Of a stretch of 64,000 nt of DNA, positions 1-8,010 are shown piece after piece (position 1 is the first letter of the stretch; the number at the start of each line of letters is the position of its first letter). The notes below the pieces were generated by a model. The model was not told the origin of the DNA, did not search any database, and was given only the letters and a program-made list of their open reading frames with translations. Origin of the DNA: Elusimicrobia bacterium UBA5214 (GTDB lineage: Bacteria > Elusimicrobiota > UBA5214); assembly GCA_002412545.1 (NCBI GenBank), contig DHVG01000025.1:1-64000 (forward strand), given 5' to 3'. The position numbers and the translations under genes are program-made.

Positions 1-84
1 GGCTTGTCGCAGGTTTGTCAAGGAGAAATGAGGAAAGTAGAAAAAAATTCTTAATTTTGCTAAAATATTGCCACAATAAAACGG

Positions 85-185
85 ATAAAAAATCAGTTTA
101 GACCGTTTTGTCCGTTGTGTCTGTTAATTCGGTTATGACCGTTAACGGACTAAACTGACATAACGGACCAAACGGACATAACCAT
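85..185. repeat. Intergenic ACGGAC/GTCCGT short-period repeat
   Basis: The leader of the PBP1A gene is built from imperfect tandem copies of a 7-8 base unit (ACCGTT, GTCCGTT, ACGGAC, AAACGGACATAAC) in both orientations. The same family fills 4836-4915. I see no convincing promoter in 1-187. Confidence 0.75.
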
Positions 186-187
186 TT

Positions 188-2290
188 ATGGAAATAAAAA
201 AGAGAATTTTTTGGATAGTTTATTCAATTTTACTTATTTTGCTTATCGCTAGCGGTTTACTCCTCAAGAAGTATATTTCTGAATTGCCAGCAATTGAAGT
301 TCTAGAAGAATATACACCCAGTTTAGCTACACGGTTCTACGATATCAACGGTGAACTAATAAGTGAACTTTTTACTGAGCGTCGTGTCCTTGCCGAACTG
401 AAAGATATCCCGGTTGACTTACAGAATGCAACCATTGCTATTGAAGATACCCAATTTTTTAGACATTGGGGAATAAATTTACGTGGACTATTACGCGCTT
501 TTTTAGTTAATTTTAAAACCGGAAGAATTGTCCAGGGTGGCTCAAGCATAACTCAGCAGTTAAGTAAACTTTTGTTCTTAACTCCGGAAAGAACCTGGGA
601 AAGAAAAATTAAAGAATTGATTCTTACCGTACAGTTAGAATATACCTATTCTAAACAAGAAATTTTGCAGATGTATTTTAACCAAATCTATTACGGTAGT
701 GGTGCCTATGGCATAGAAGCGGCTGCACGTATCTTTTTCGGTAAACCAGCTAAGGAACTCAATTTAGCCGAATGTGCACTTTTAGCTGGTTTACCTTCTC
801 GTCCGACTGCCTATTCTCCTTTTCTTAATCCAAGAAGAGCATTAACCCGCCGGGCAGTCATTTTAAGAAGAATGCGTAAACTTGGTTTTATCAGCAAAGA
901 AGATGAAGAAAAAACTAATGCTCAACCATTAAACCTCTGGCAAACATCTCTACCTACAGCAGTCGCACCGTATTTCATTGAACATCTTAGACAACAATTA
1001 GAAACAAAATACGGCTCCCAGATGCTTTATAAGGGTGGATTACAGATATATACTACCCTTGATTTAAGGTTACAAAAAAGTGCGGAAAAGAATATTGAAG
1101 AACGACTCAGTGAGTTTGACTTACAAAAAAATTTACCCCGCTCTTCTACAGAAGGGCAGGGTTCAACTGCAACTGTCAAAGTGCAAGGTGCATTAGTCTG
1201 CTTAGACCCAAAAACTGGACAAATCAGAGCATTGACTGGTGGACGCAGTTTCTCGGAATCACAATTTAACCGTGCTACCCAAGCGAGAAGACAACCCGGT
1301 TCAGCATTTAAACCGTTCATTTATCTTGCTGCTTTAGAAAACGGTTACTCTCCGACAAGTATTATTGAAGATGAACCGGTTGTCTATGTTAATGACGGTT
1401 ATGATTGGCGACTGGTAGCAAACACTACTGATTTTACCCAAATCAGTCCGGAACTTCTTCCTGATGACCCGGAAAAAATATGGGTTCCTCAGAATTATCA
1501 CGAAAAATATTATGGTCCGGTTCTTTTACGGAAAGCGTTAGAATATTCGCTCAATGTCTGTGCCGTAAAAGTTTTAGACCAAATTCGTCCACCGATAGTT
1601 ATTCCTTATGCACAGAAACTGGGTATTGAATCTCCTCTACAAGCGAATATGTCTTTAGCTCTGGGGACAAACGAAGTAACCCTTTTAGAGATGGTTTCGG
1701 CTTTTGCTACTTTTGATAATTTAGGAATAAGAGTTAAACCTTACGGGATTATTCGTGTAGAAGACCCGCAGGGTAATGTCTTAGAAAAAAATTTGCCTCA
1801 AGAAGAAGAAATATTCAATCCGCCAACAATGTATCTAATGACCAACCTTCTCCGGGGAGTAGTGGAAAATGGTACTGGTAAATATGCACGCTGGCTTAAC
1901 CGTCCAGCAGCCGGGAAAACCGGCACGACAAATGATTTTACTGATGCCTGGTTTATTGGGTATACTCCCCAGTTAGTTGCTGGTGTTTGGGTCGGCTATG
2001 ATGACCGGCATACTTTAGGAAATAAAATGTCCGGTGGAGTAGTCGCTTGCCCAATCTGGACAAAATTTATGAAAGAAGCGTTAGCTAAGGAACTAGTGCT
2101 TGATTTCCCTGTCCCCAGTGGTATAACTTTTGCAAAAATTGACCCGGAAACCGGACTCCTTGCTTCAGCAAGGACAAAAGATGCTTATTTAGAAGCATTT
2201 ATCAGTGGTAACGAACCTACAGAATATTCATTTATCACCAAAAAGAAAGTAAGTACAGTTATCCCCGAAGAATACGACCACGGATTCTAA
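188..2290 (+). CDS. mrcA: Penicillin-binding protein 1A, bifunctional transglycosylase/transpeptidase
   Basis: Class A penicillin-binding protein that polymerises lipid II and cross-links peptidoglycan at the outer face of the inner membrane. A single N-terminal membrane segment (residues 7-26) is followed by a GT51 glycosyltransferase domain with the catalytic EDxxFxxHxG motif (E86) and GGSSITQQ (117-124). The transpeptidase domain has all three motifs: SAFK with nucleophile S372, SLN at 454-456 and KTGT at 577-580. At 700 residues it is a normal short PBP1A. An in-frame hairpin-like stretch (1135-1162, giving PRSSTEGQG) sits in the linker just before the transpeptidase domain. It is followed on the same strand by a DUF2148 gene, with no evident functional link. 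Confidence 0.95.
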   Translation: MEIKKRIFWIVYSILLILLIASGLLLKKYISELPAIEVLEEYTPSLATRFYDINGELISELFTERRVLAELKDIPVDLQNATIAIEDTQFFRHWGINLRGLLRAFLVNFKTGRIVQGGSSITQQLSKLLFLTPERTWERKIKELILTVQLEYTYSKQEILQMYFNQIYYGSGAYGIEAAARIFFGKPAKELNLAECALLAGLPSRPTAYSPFLNPRRALTRRAVILRRMRKLGFISKEDEEKTNAQPLNLWQTSLPTAVAPYFIEHLRQQLETKYGSQMLYKGGLQIYTTLDLRLQKSAEKNIEERLSEFDLQKNLPRSSTEGQGSTATVKVQGALVCLDPKTGQIRALTGGRSFSESQFNRATQARRQPGSAFKPFIYLAALENGYSPTSIIEDEPVVYVNDGYDWRLVANTTDFTQISPELLPDDPEKIWVPQNYHEKYYGPVLLRKALEYSLNVCAVKVLDQIRPPIVIPYAQKLGIESPLQANMSLALGTNEVTLLEMVSAFATFDNLGIRVKPYGIIRVEDPQGNVLEKNLPQEEEIFNPPTMYLMTNLLRGVVENGTGKYARWLNRPAAGKTGTTNDFTDAWFIGYTPQLVAGVWVGYDDRHTLGNKMSGGVVACPIWTKFMKEALAKELVLDFPVPSGITFAKIDPETGLLASARTKDAYLEAFISGNEPTEYSFITKKKVSTVIPEEYDHGF

Positions 2291-2311
2291 CTAACTTCAC
2301 CTAAGTTCAGT

Positions 2312-2405
2312 TAGATTGATTACGGTGATTTAAAACAGACGATTACACAGATTATTAGCGAGAATCTAAATCACTGTAATCGCCTTTAATAATCGTTGTA
2401 ATCAA
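2312..2405. repeat. Intergenic GATTAC/GTAATC repeat
   Basis: Repeated units of the GATTACAG/CTGTAATC type in both orientations fill the gap between PBP1A and the DUF2148 gene. The same family recurs at 34518-34615. Confidence 0.7.
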
Positions 2406-2419
2406 GTTTGGAGGTAAGA

Positions 2420-2935
2420 ATGGAAGAAAACGAAGCAATCTTAGAAGTAGCAAAACTAATGTGTCTCGCGGCAAGGACAGCACCAAAAGCACGCGGGATT
2501 GACCGAATTGTGACAAAAATTGTTACTGACGAAAAAGAAGCAATTGCCTCCAAAATGGAAGAAATTGGACGCACGCAACCGAAAGTAGCAAAAATATTCT
2601 CTCGTGATGTAATAAATTTACGGCAAGCACCGGTAGTCGTTTTGGTTGGTAGTAAACTTGGCACGATGGAACTTGACTGCGGATATTGTGGATTCAGTTC
2701 CTGTGAAGAATTAAAAAATAATGGTAAGGCACGCTGTAGTTATGTTCCCGGCGACCTCGGTATTGCCTTAGGTTCAGCGGTCTCAGTCGCCGGTTTACAT
2801 CATGTAGATAACCGAGTTATGTATTCAATCGGTTATGCGGCACAACAACTTAATCTTTTAGGTGAGGAAGTAAAACTTATCTACGCTATCCCTCTTTCCG
2901 CCACTGGTAAAAATATCTTCTTCGATAGACACTAA
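2420..2935 (+). CDS. DUF2148 ferredoxin-like protein
   Basis: Small cytoplasmic protein of the DUF2148 family, whose members are common in anaerobes and look like ferredoxin-domain or iron-sulfur proteins of unknown role. The key visible feature is a cysteine cluster in the middle (CGYCGFSSCEE, then a further Cys at KARCSY), spaced like an iron-sulfur ligand set. I placed the start at ATG 2420 because a strong Shine-Dalgarno sequence (GGAGGT, 2410-2415) precedes it; an in-frame TTG at 2408 would lie in front of that site. The stop overlaps the end of the convergent apbE gene by 4 bases. Family assignment is from recognised sequence style, and function is unknown. Confidence 0.8.
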   Translation: MEENEAILEVAKLMCLAARTAPKARGIDRIVTKIVTDEKEAIASKMEEIGRTQPKVAKIFSRDVINLRQAPVVVLVGSKLGTMELDCGYCGFSSCEELKNNGKARCSYVPGDLGIALGSAVSVAGLHHVDNRVMYSIGYAAQQLNLLGEEVKLIYAIPLSATGKNIFFDRH

Positions 2936-3957
2936 TTTTGCGAGAATTCCATTCCCGAGGAAAAAATAACTTCACCGTCATTTTTTACAATTAAACCCTC
3001 TATATCAGGAAGCTTTTCAATTAGTTCCATTCCTTTATCCGGACCAAGGACAAAAACGGTTGTAGAGAATATATCCGCATCAATACCCTTACTGGCCACA
3101 ATGGTTACTGCCTGACATTCCCAGGCCGGTTTACCGGTTTTCGGATTAAAAATATGGTGATAACGGACATCATTCTTAAGAAAATATTGTTCATAATCAC
3201 CGGAAGTAGATACTGCCTCACCGTCTCGCAATTCAACAACACCCAAGATTCCATCCTTTTCTCGCGGATGCTGAATACCGATTTTCCAAGGTTTTTTTCT
3301 TTCCCCTAAAACACGAATCTCCCCTCCTAAACGTACGAGTGCTGTTTTTACACCTTTAACCTTTAAACTTTTAACTGCCTCATCTACCGCATACCCTTTG
3401 GCTACCGCACCTAAACCAATTTTCATCCCTTTCTTTTTTAAATAAACACTTTTCTCTTTCCGATTAAGCGAAATCTCTTGATAAGAAACAAGTTTTAATT
3501 TCTGTTTGATTTCCTTTTCGCTTGGTAAGGTAGAATTACTTTTCTGCATTTTCTCTTTTATTCGCCAGAGTTGGATTAACGGTCCAACCGTAATATCAAA
3601 TGCACCGTCACTTAATTTTGAGTAATAGACCGATTTTTCAATCATCTCATAAAGTCGTGGGTCAACTTTTACTTTTTTTGTTCCCGCGTAACGGTTAATT
3701 TTACTTAACTGACTATCTTTACGATATTCGGACGCTATTTTCTCAATCTCTTCCATTGCCTTAAATGCCTGCTCAACCGCGGTCTGATTATTTTCTCCGT
3801 ACAAGGTAATTTCGGCAGTCGTGCCCATCAGTTTTCTTTCTTTTTTGTAAACCTGTTCCTGAGCACAACCAATTAAGAGAGCAAACAGTAGAGAGTAGAG
3901 AGTAGAGAGTAAAAATCTTTTCATCTTCATAAAAAAAGCGACCCTTGCTGTCGCCAT
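2932..3957 (-). CDS. apbE: FAD:protein FMN transferase (ApbE), lipoprotein
   Basis: Transfers FMN from FAD onto a threonine of target proteins. In this operon the natural targets are RnfG and RnfD, encoded upstream. The N-terminus is a lipoprotein signal peptide with a lipobox ending in LLIGC, so the enzyme should be anchored on the periplasmic face, where those threonines lie. The body has the ApbE hallmarks, including the MGTTAEIT start of the fold, the GLGAVAKGYAVDEA region, the VRLGGEIRVLG segment and a late HHIFNPKTGKPA motif. The signal peptide's hydrophobic part is encoded by a tandem 7-mer repeat (3889-3910). Last gene of the rnf operon. Confidence 0.93.
   Translation of the reverse strand: MATARVAFFMKMKRFLLSTLYSLLFALLIGCAQEQVYKKERKLMGTTAEITLYGENNQTAVEQAFKAMEEIEKIASEYRKDSQLSKINRYAGTKKVKVDPRLYEMIEKSVYYSKLSDGAFDITVGPLIQLWRIKEKMQKSNSTLPSEKEIKQKLKLVSYQEISLNRKEKSVYLKKKGMKIGLGAVAKGYAVDEAVKSLKVKGVKTALVRLGGEIRVLGERKKPWKIGIQHPREKDGILGVVELRDGEAVSTSGDYEQYFLKNDVRYHHIFNPKTGKPAWECQAVTIVASKGIDADIFSTTVFVLGPDKGMELIEKLPDIEGLIVKNDGEVIFSSGMEFSQN
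3889..3910. repeat. Tandem TAGAGAG heptamer inside the apbE signal peptide
   Basis: Three tandem copies of TAGAGAG plus one base. Read on the minus strand it encodes LLSTLYSL, the hydrophobic core of the ApbE signal peptide. Similar heptamer tracts sit in the signal peptides of LivK and the LysM protein. Confidence 0.85.
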
Positions 3958-3991
3958 TGTTTTCCTAAAATAGTTTATACACTACGCACTT

Positions 3992-4834
3992 TTAGATTAT
4001 TACTTTTTCTTTCACTGCGACTTTAACTATTGTCTTTACTGGGCATTTTTCTACACAAATACCGCAGTTGTCACATTTGCTATAATCAATCCGGGCTAAA
4101 TTATCAATAATCGTGATTGCTTGTTTCGGACAGGCTTTCACACATAACCCACAAGCAAAACATCCTACCTTACAGATTCTTCTGGTCACTCCACCTTTAT
4201 CTAAAGAATTACAAAGAATATGCACTTCTTTGTTCTCGGGAACAAGACGAATTAAACCTTTTTTCGGACAGGATTTGATACACAATCCGCAAGCGGTGCA
4301 TTTATCCGGGATAATTCTCGGTATTTCTCCTGATTCCGAAGGGTGAACCCCTCGTGGTTCACTCCAAGCAATCGCATCAAACGGACAGACCCGATAACAA
4401 TCACCGTAACGCAGACAACCATAACTGCAACTTTTACTTCCCCCGACAAGTAAATTCGCTGCCCGACAACTTTGGAGTCCATTATAAAGATATTTTTCTA
4501 CCGCTACTTCCGGTTTACCCTGACAGAAGACCATTGCTACTTCCGGTTCTTTCATTTTTACTTCAATCCCAAGAATTTTACCAATTTTATCGGCAATTTC
4601 CTTCTGTCCAACCGTACATTTACCCGGTTCAGCCGTTCCTTTAAACAGTTCCCCGGCATAACCGGCACAGCCAGCAAAACCGCAGGCACCACAGTTTACT
4701 CCCGGTAAAGCGGAAATAAGCGCAACGAGACGTGGGTCTTGATTAATCGCAAAAATTTTACTCGCTACCGCTAAACCAAAAGCAAAAATTAAAGCTAAAC
4801 CAGCAAGAACTAAAACTGCATAGAGTATCAACAT
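3992..4834 (-). CDS. rnfB: Rnf complex subunit B, multi-[4Fe-4S] protein
   Basis: Electron-transfer subunit of the Rnf ferredoxin:NAD+ oxidoreductase, thought to accept electrons from reduced ferredoxin. The N-terminal hydrophobic anchor (residues 4-28) precedes the Fe-S domain, whose four cysteines (C48, C51, C56, C73) match the RnfB CxxCx4C...C pattern. The C-terminal half carries a cysteine-rich CSYGC...CYRVCP region and three further CxxCxxCxxxCP ferredoxin motifs (CTACGLCIKSCP, CFACGLCVKACP, CDNCGICVEKCP). This cluster-rich form is typical of bacterial rnfCDGEAB operons. It lies between rnfA and apbE, with an ACGGAC repeat between it and rnfA. Confidence 0.96.
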   Translation of the reverse strand: MLILYAVLVLAGLALIFAFGLAVASKIFAINQDPRLVALISALPGVNCGACGFAGCAGYAGELFKGTAEPGKCTVGQKEIADKIGKILGIEVKMKEPEVAMVFCQGKPEVAVEKYLYNGLQSCRAANLLVGGSKSCSYGCLRYGDCYRVCPFDAIAWSEPRGVHPSESGEIPRIIPDKCTACGLCIKSCPKKGLIRLVPENKEVHILCNSLDKGGVTRRICKVGCFACGLCVKACPKQAITIIDNLARIDYSKCDNCGICVEKCPVKTIVKVAVKEKVII

Positions 4835-4835
4835 T

Positions 4836-4915
4836 TTGTTAGACCGTTTTGTCCGTTATTGCCGTTTTGACCGTTAACAGACCAAACGGAATTAACGGAC
4901 ATAACCGAATTAACT
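4836..4915. repeat. Intergenic ACGGAC/GTCCGT repeat between rnfA and rnfB
   Basis: Second copy of the family seen at 85-185: alternating GTCCGTT, ACCGTT and ACGGACAT units. It contributes no recognisable gene and lies inside the operon. Confidence 0.75.
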
Positions 4916-4917
4916 TT

Positions 4918-5511
4918 CTATAGTCCAAAGAGACCCTTGAATCCCAAGAAAGCCAAGGACATTAAACTGGCGGTAAAGAAAGCAATCGGTGCACCTTCCA
5001 GCGATTTCGGTACTGGGGCAAGAAGGATTCTCTCCCGAATTGTGGCGAATAAAATTATCGCTAAACAATATCCTCCGGAGACACCAAAAGCATAAACCAT
5101 ACTCTTGAAAAAGTTCAACTGGTAATCAATAATTAAAAAAGTTATCGCTAAAATTGCACAATTAGTCGTAATTAAAGGTAAATAAATACCCATTGCCCGG
5201 TATAAAGGGGGTAAATATTTCTTGATAAACATTTCTTCAAGTTGAACTAAAGTGGCAATGGTTAAAATAAAAGCCATTGTTCTTAAGACGACTAATTTTA
5301 AAGGAATAAGTAAATAATAGTAAACCGGATAAGCAACCGCAGCCGCCATTACCGCCACAAAAGTTACCGCAATACCCATTCCGATTGAATCTTTAAGACT
5401 GGTAGATAAACCAAAAAATGAACAGAGAGCAATAAAACGGATTAAAAGGATATTGTTTACTAAACAGGCACTTAAAAAAATTAGGAATGGACTCATCCCA
5501 TTTTCAATCAT
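4918..5511 (-). CDS. rnfA: Rnf complex membrane subunit A
   Basis: Integral membrane subunit of the Rnf pump, homologous to NqrE. The 197-residue protein is almost entirely hydrophobic, with about six membrane segments. It includes the conserved LVNNILLIRFIALCSFFG stretch near residue 20, in which family cysteines help hold a [2Fe-2S] site with RnfE across the membrane. Expected length for RnfA/NqrE. It follows rnfE in the rnfCDGEAB order, separated by a repeat-filled gap. Confidence 0.95.
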   Translation of the reverse strand: MIENGMSPFLIFLSACLVNNILLIRFIALCSFFGLSTSLKDSIGMGIAVTFVAVMAAAVAYPVYYYLLIPLKLVVLRTMAFILTIATLVQLEEMFIKKYLPPLYRAMGIYLPLITTNCAILAITFLIIDYQLNFFKSMVYAFGVSGGYCLAIILFATIRERILLAPVPKSLEGAPIAFFTASLMSLAFLGFKGLFGL

Positions 5512-5523
5512 TTCCTTGATACC

Positions 5524-5625
5524 TCCGATTCAGACAGATAAAATACGGATGCAGACAGATTTTTTAAAATCCAAAATGAATTTATTCGTGAACATTCGCG
5601 AATTTTAATTCGTGGACATTCGTGT
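5524..5625. repeat. Intergenic CAGACAG and CACGAAT repeats
   Basis: Between rnfE and rnfA there are CAGACAGAT-type units (5530-5563), then ATTCGTG/CACGAAT units (about 5577-5625). The second tract runs into rnfE and encodes its last residues (TRMSTN). The CACGAAT family recurs at 6793, 18470, 26620 and 33172. Confidence 0.75.
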
Positions 5626-6225
5626 CTTCTTCCGGCGGTTCCAATAATTCATTAAACCCATCAATGTCCCGATAGTGATAAATCCACCCGGTGGTAGAAT
5701 CATAATTAACGCTGGTTTATTTAAGATTATTTTTTCACCAATGCCACCGTTACCAAAAAATTCGCGGATTAAAGCAATTACCGAAATGACCAGAAAGAAA
5801 CCGATACTCCCACCAATCCCGTCAAGAAGAGAAGAAAATACGGTATTAGTATAAGCGAATGCTTCCGCCCGACCGATAATGATACAGTTGACCACAATTA
5901 GAGGTACAAAAACACCTAATTTCTGTGACAGTGTCGGTGAATACGCCTTAAGCAGATAATCAGCAATGGTAACAAAAGTACAAATTACAATAATAAAAAT
6001 TGGTATTCTTAACTCGGAAGGAGTAAATTTTCTGATTGCCGAAACCATCAGGTTGGAACCAATAAGCACGAAAGCTACCGCAATACTCATTCCTACTGCA
6101 TTAAACAAAGTAACTGATACCGCTAAAGTCGGACACAGCCCAATCATCAAAACTAAGACCGGGTTACCTTTCAATATACCAAAAGCAAAATCATCACGCC
6201 AACTCCGCTTATTTGAATTATTCAC
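5605..6225 (-). CDS. rnfE: Rnf complex membrane subunit E
   Basis: Membrane subunit of the Rnf complex, homologous to RnfA and NqrD. The 206 residues contain about six hydrophobic helices and the family's N-terminal GNPVLVLMIGLCPTLAVS segment, whose cysteine pairs with RnfA in a membrane [2Fe-2S] site in related complexes. The ATG overlaps the end of rnfG by 4 bases, implying translational coupling. The last six residues come from a CACGAAT repeat that has overrun the gene end. Confidence 0.95.
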   Translation of the reverse strand: MNNSNKRSWRDDFAFGILKGNPVLVLMIGLCPTLAVSVTLFNAVGMSIAVAFVLIGSNLMVSAIRKFTPSELRIPIFIIVICTFVTIADYLLKAYSPTLSQKLGVFVPLIVVNCIIIGRAEAFAYTNTVFSSLLDGIGGSIGFFLVISVIALIREFFGNGGIGEKIILNKPALIMILPPGGFITIGTLMGLMNYWNRRKKTRMSTN

Positions 6226-6800
6226 TTCTTACTCACCTCTCTCTTCCCCGCTCCACTAAACTTATTTAGTCCCTCTTTCACTGCCTCAATTGTTGCTCGG
6301 GAAGAAATCGTCGCTCCGGTAACTGCATCAATTGTCCCTTTATCTTTTTTCAATTTTAGTTCTTCAATTGTCTTCCCCGGGAACTGGTTTAAAAATTTTG
6401 CCTCCTTAATTCTTGCCCCTAACCCCGGCGTTTCCATTTCATCTAAAATTTTTACTTTGGTTATTTTGTTCGTTTCATCTACACCAACTAATACTTTGAT
6501 TGGTGCGGCATAACCTCTTTTTCTTGTTTCCGCTATTTTCCCTACCGGTTCGCCATTTTCCGCATAACCTTGAATATAAGTTATTGTACTTGTTTTTTCA
6601 ATAAAACTTTCCTCTTCAAACTTCTCTGCCTGGGGTAACACTTCCTGCCGTGCGGCGAGTAACATTTTTTGTTCTTCCAAATCAATCCGTGGTTTTGTTT
6701 CCACATACACCCAGGCAAGGGCAGCGCTGGCAATTGCACAAAGGAGAACTAAACGGAAAATGTAGTCAACAATTTTTTTAGTTAAACTTTCCATATACAA
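6222..6800 (-). CDS. rnfG: Rnf complex subunit G, covalent flavoprotein
   Basis: Periplasmic FMN-carrying subunit of the Rnf complex, anchored by one N-terminal helix (residues 11-31). The flavinylation motif is clear: DAVTGATISS, in which T164 is the expected site for FMN attached through phosphate by ApbE, encoded at the end of the same operon. The fold is the FMN-bind domain shared with NqrC. It overlaps rnfE by 4 bases and is separated from rnfD by a CACGAAT repeat. The start could be residue 1 or the Met at residue 3. Confidence 0.95.
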   Translation of the reverse strand: MYMESLTKKIVDYIFRLVLLCAIASAALAWVYVETKPRIDLEEQKMLLAARQEVLPQAEKFEEESFIEKTSTITYIQGYAENGEPVGKIAETRKRGYAAPIKVLVGVDETNKITKVKILDEMETPGLGARIKEAKFLNQFPGKTIEELKLKKDKGTIDAVTGATISSRATIEAVKEGLNKFSGAGKREVSKK

Positions 6801-6925
6801 ATCAACACGAATTATTTAATACATCACGAATTCACACGAATTTACATTCGTGAATATTTCCATTCTCCGTAGTAAAACTACTACGAAGGATGAACGTGCA
6901 TTCTACTTATTCGTGAACATTCGTG
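6793..6925. repeat. Intergenic CACGAAT/ATTCGTG repeat with internal hairpin
   Basis: Imperfect CACGAAT tandem repeats flank a hairpin (GTAGTAAAACTACTAC, about 6871-6886). The repeat runs into the 3' end of rnfD and encodes its last residues (MFTNK). Confidence 0.75.
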
Positions 6926-7859
6926 ACCGCGCTCCAAATTTTTTCGGCACTGTAAGTTTATCAATTGTCGGAGTCAACATATTCACAATCAAGATTGAAT
7001 AACATACCCCTTCCGGGAAACCACCCTTCAAACGAATCAGCATGGTCATTAAACCACAAAGTAGTCCAAAAATAATTTGTCCTTTACGAGTAAGCGGTGA
7101 AGTAACATAATCCGTCGCCATAAAGAAGGCACCAAGAATTAAACCACCAGTAAACAACTGGAATAATACATCTATTTTAAGAAGAAAAGACGAAAGTGCA
7201 ACTACTCCAAGATAACTTAAAGGTATATGCCAGGTAATCTGCCGGCGATAGAGTAAATATATCCCTCCGATTAAAAGAGCAAGAACTGAAGTTTCACCTA
7301 ACGAGCCGGCACGGTTACCGAGAAAAAGTTCCAGATGTGTCGGTAATATTTCTTCTACAAGTTTTTCTTTAACAATATTTAACGGTGTAGCCGTAGTTAC
7401 TGCTTGCAACACTCTGGAAGTAACTGGCTTAATCCAGGTAGTCATTTCTACTGGCCAGCAGGCAACCAGTACCGCCCGTCCGACTAAGGCCGGATTAAAT
7501 GGATTCCAACCTAAACCACCAAAAAATGCTTTTCCCAAAACAATGGCAACAATCACACCAATTGCGGCAATCCAAGGAGGTAAGGTCGGTGGTAAAGTAA
7601 GGGCTAAAAGTAAGCCGGTAACTACCGCCGATAAATCGTCAATTGTATTTTTACGTTTCATTATTTTTTCACTTACCCATTCAGCAAGTGGAGCAAAAAT
7701 TAGACAAACTAAAATTGTCCTTAAGGCATACCAACGGAAAAAGTATACTGCCGCTAACGATGCTGGAATTAGAGCAATAATTACATCCAGCATCACTCGC
7801 GGCACATCTTCTTTAGTTTTCAAATGTGGTGAAACTGATAAAATAAATTTTTCTTCCAT
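6903..7859 (-). CDS. rnfD: Rnf complex membrane subunit D
   Basis: Polytopic membrane subunit homologous to NqrB, believed to form part of the ion path and to carry a covalent FMN. The 318-residue protein begins with the typical LSVSPHLKTKEDVPRVM and has 8-10 hydrophobic segments. The conserved GLGWNPFNPALVGRA stretch lies near residues 115-130. The TTATPLN motif at residues 155-161 matches the family's flavinylation region, so a threonine here is the probable FMN site. The C-terminal tail is repeat-derived. Confidence 0.95.
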   Translation of the reverse strand: MEEKFILSVSPHLKTKEDVPRVMLDVIIALIPASLAAVYFFRWYALRTILVCLIFAPLAEWVSEKIMKRKNTIDDLSAVVTGLLLALTLPPTLPPWIAAIGVIVAIVLGKAFFGGLGWNPFNPALVGRAVLVACWPVEMTTWIKPVTSRVLQAVTTATPLNIVKEKLVEEILPTHLELFLGNRAGSLGETSVLALLIGGIYLLYRRQITWHIPLSYLGVVALSSFLLKIDVLFQLFTGGLILGAFFMATDYVTSPLTRKGQIIFGLLCGLMTMLIRLKGGFPEGVCYSILIVNMLTPTIDKLTVPKKFGARSRMFTNK

Positions 7860-7865
7860 TTCCGC

Positions 7866-8010
7866 TAAAACACAAAAATGTCCGCCAAATCGCTAAACGC
7901 TAAATCGCAAAAGGTAGACCACCGCGAAGACCGCCAAATAAGTTCTTTAGCGTTCTTTTGCGTTAATCATTTTTTGCGTTCTTTGCGTCATTTTAGCGCT
8001 TTTGCGTGCG
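7866..8010. repeat. Intergenic CGCTAAA/TTTGCGTT repeat
   Basis: The rnfC-rnfD gap is a dense mixture of CGCTAAA, CGCAAAA, CCGCCAAA and TTTGCGTTCTTT units. The tract extends into rnfC, encoding the end of its C-terminus (TQKR). The same GCGTTCTTTGCG words occur inside uvrD at 46390-46473. Confidence 0.75.

Noticed and set aside
85..185. CRISPR-like array
   Set aside because: Units are only 7-8 bases, imperfect and in both orientations, without spacers of constant size.
4113..4708. Plus-strand frames opposite rnfB
   Set aside because: They lie fully within rnfB on the opposite strand and show no domain, ribosome site or codon pattern of their own.
6793..6925. CACGAAT tracts as a CRISPR or operator array
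   Set aside because: The same tracts occur between many unrelated genes and run into coding ends, which fits a repeat family, not a regulator site.
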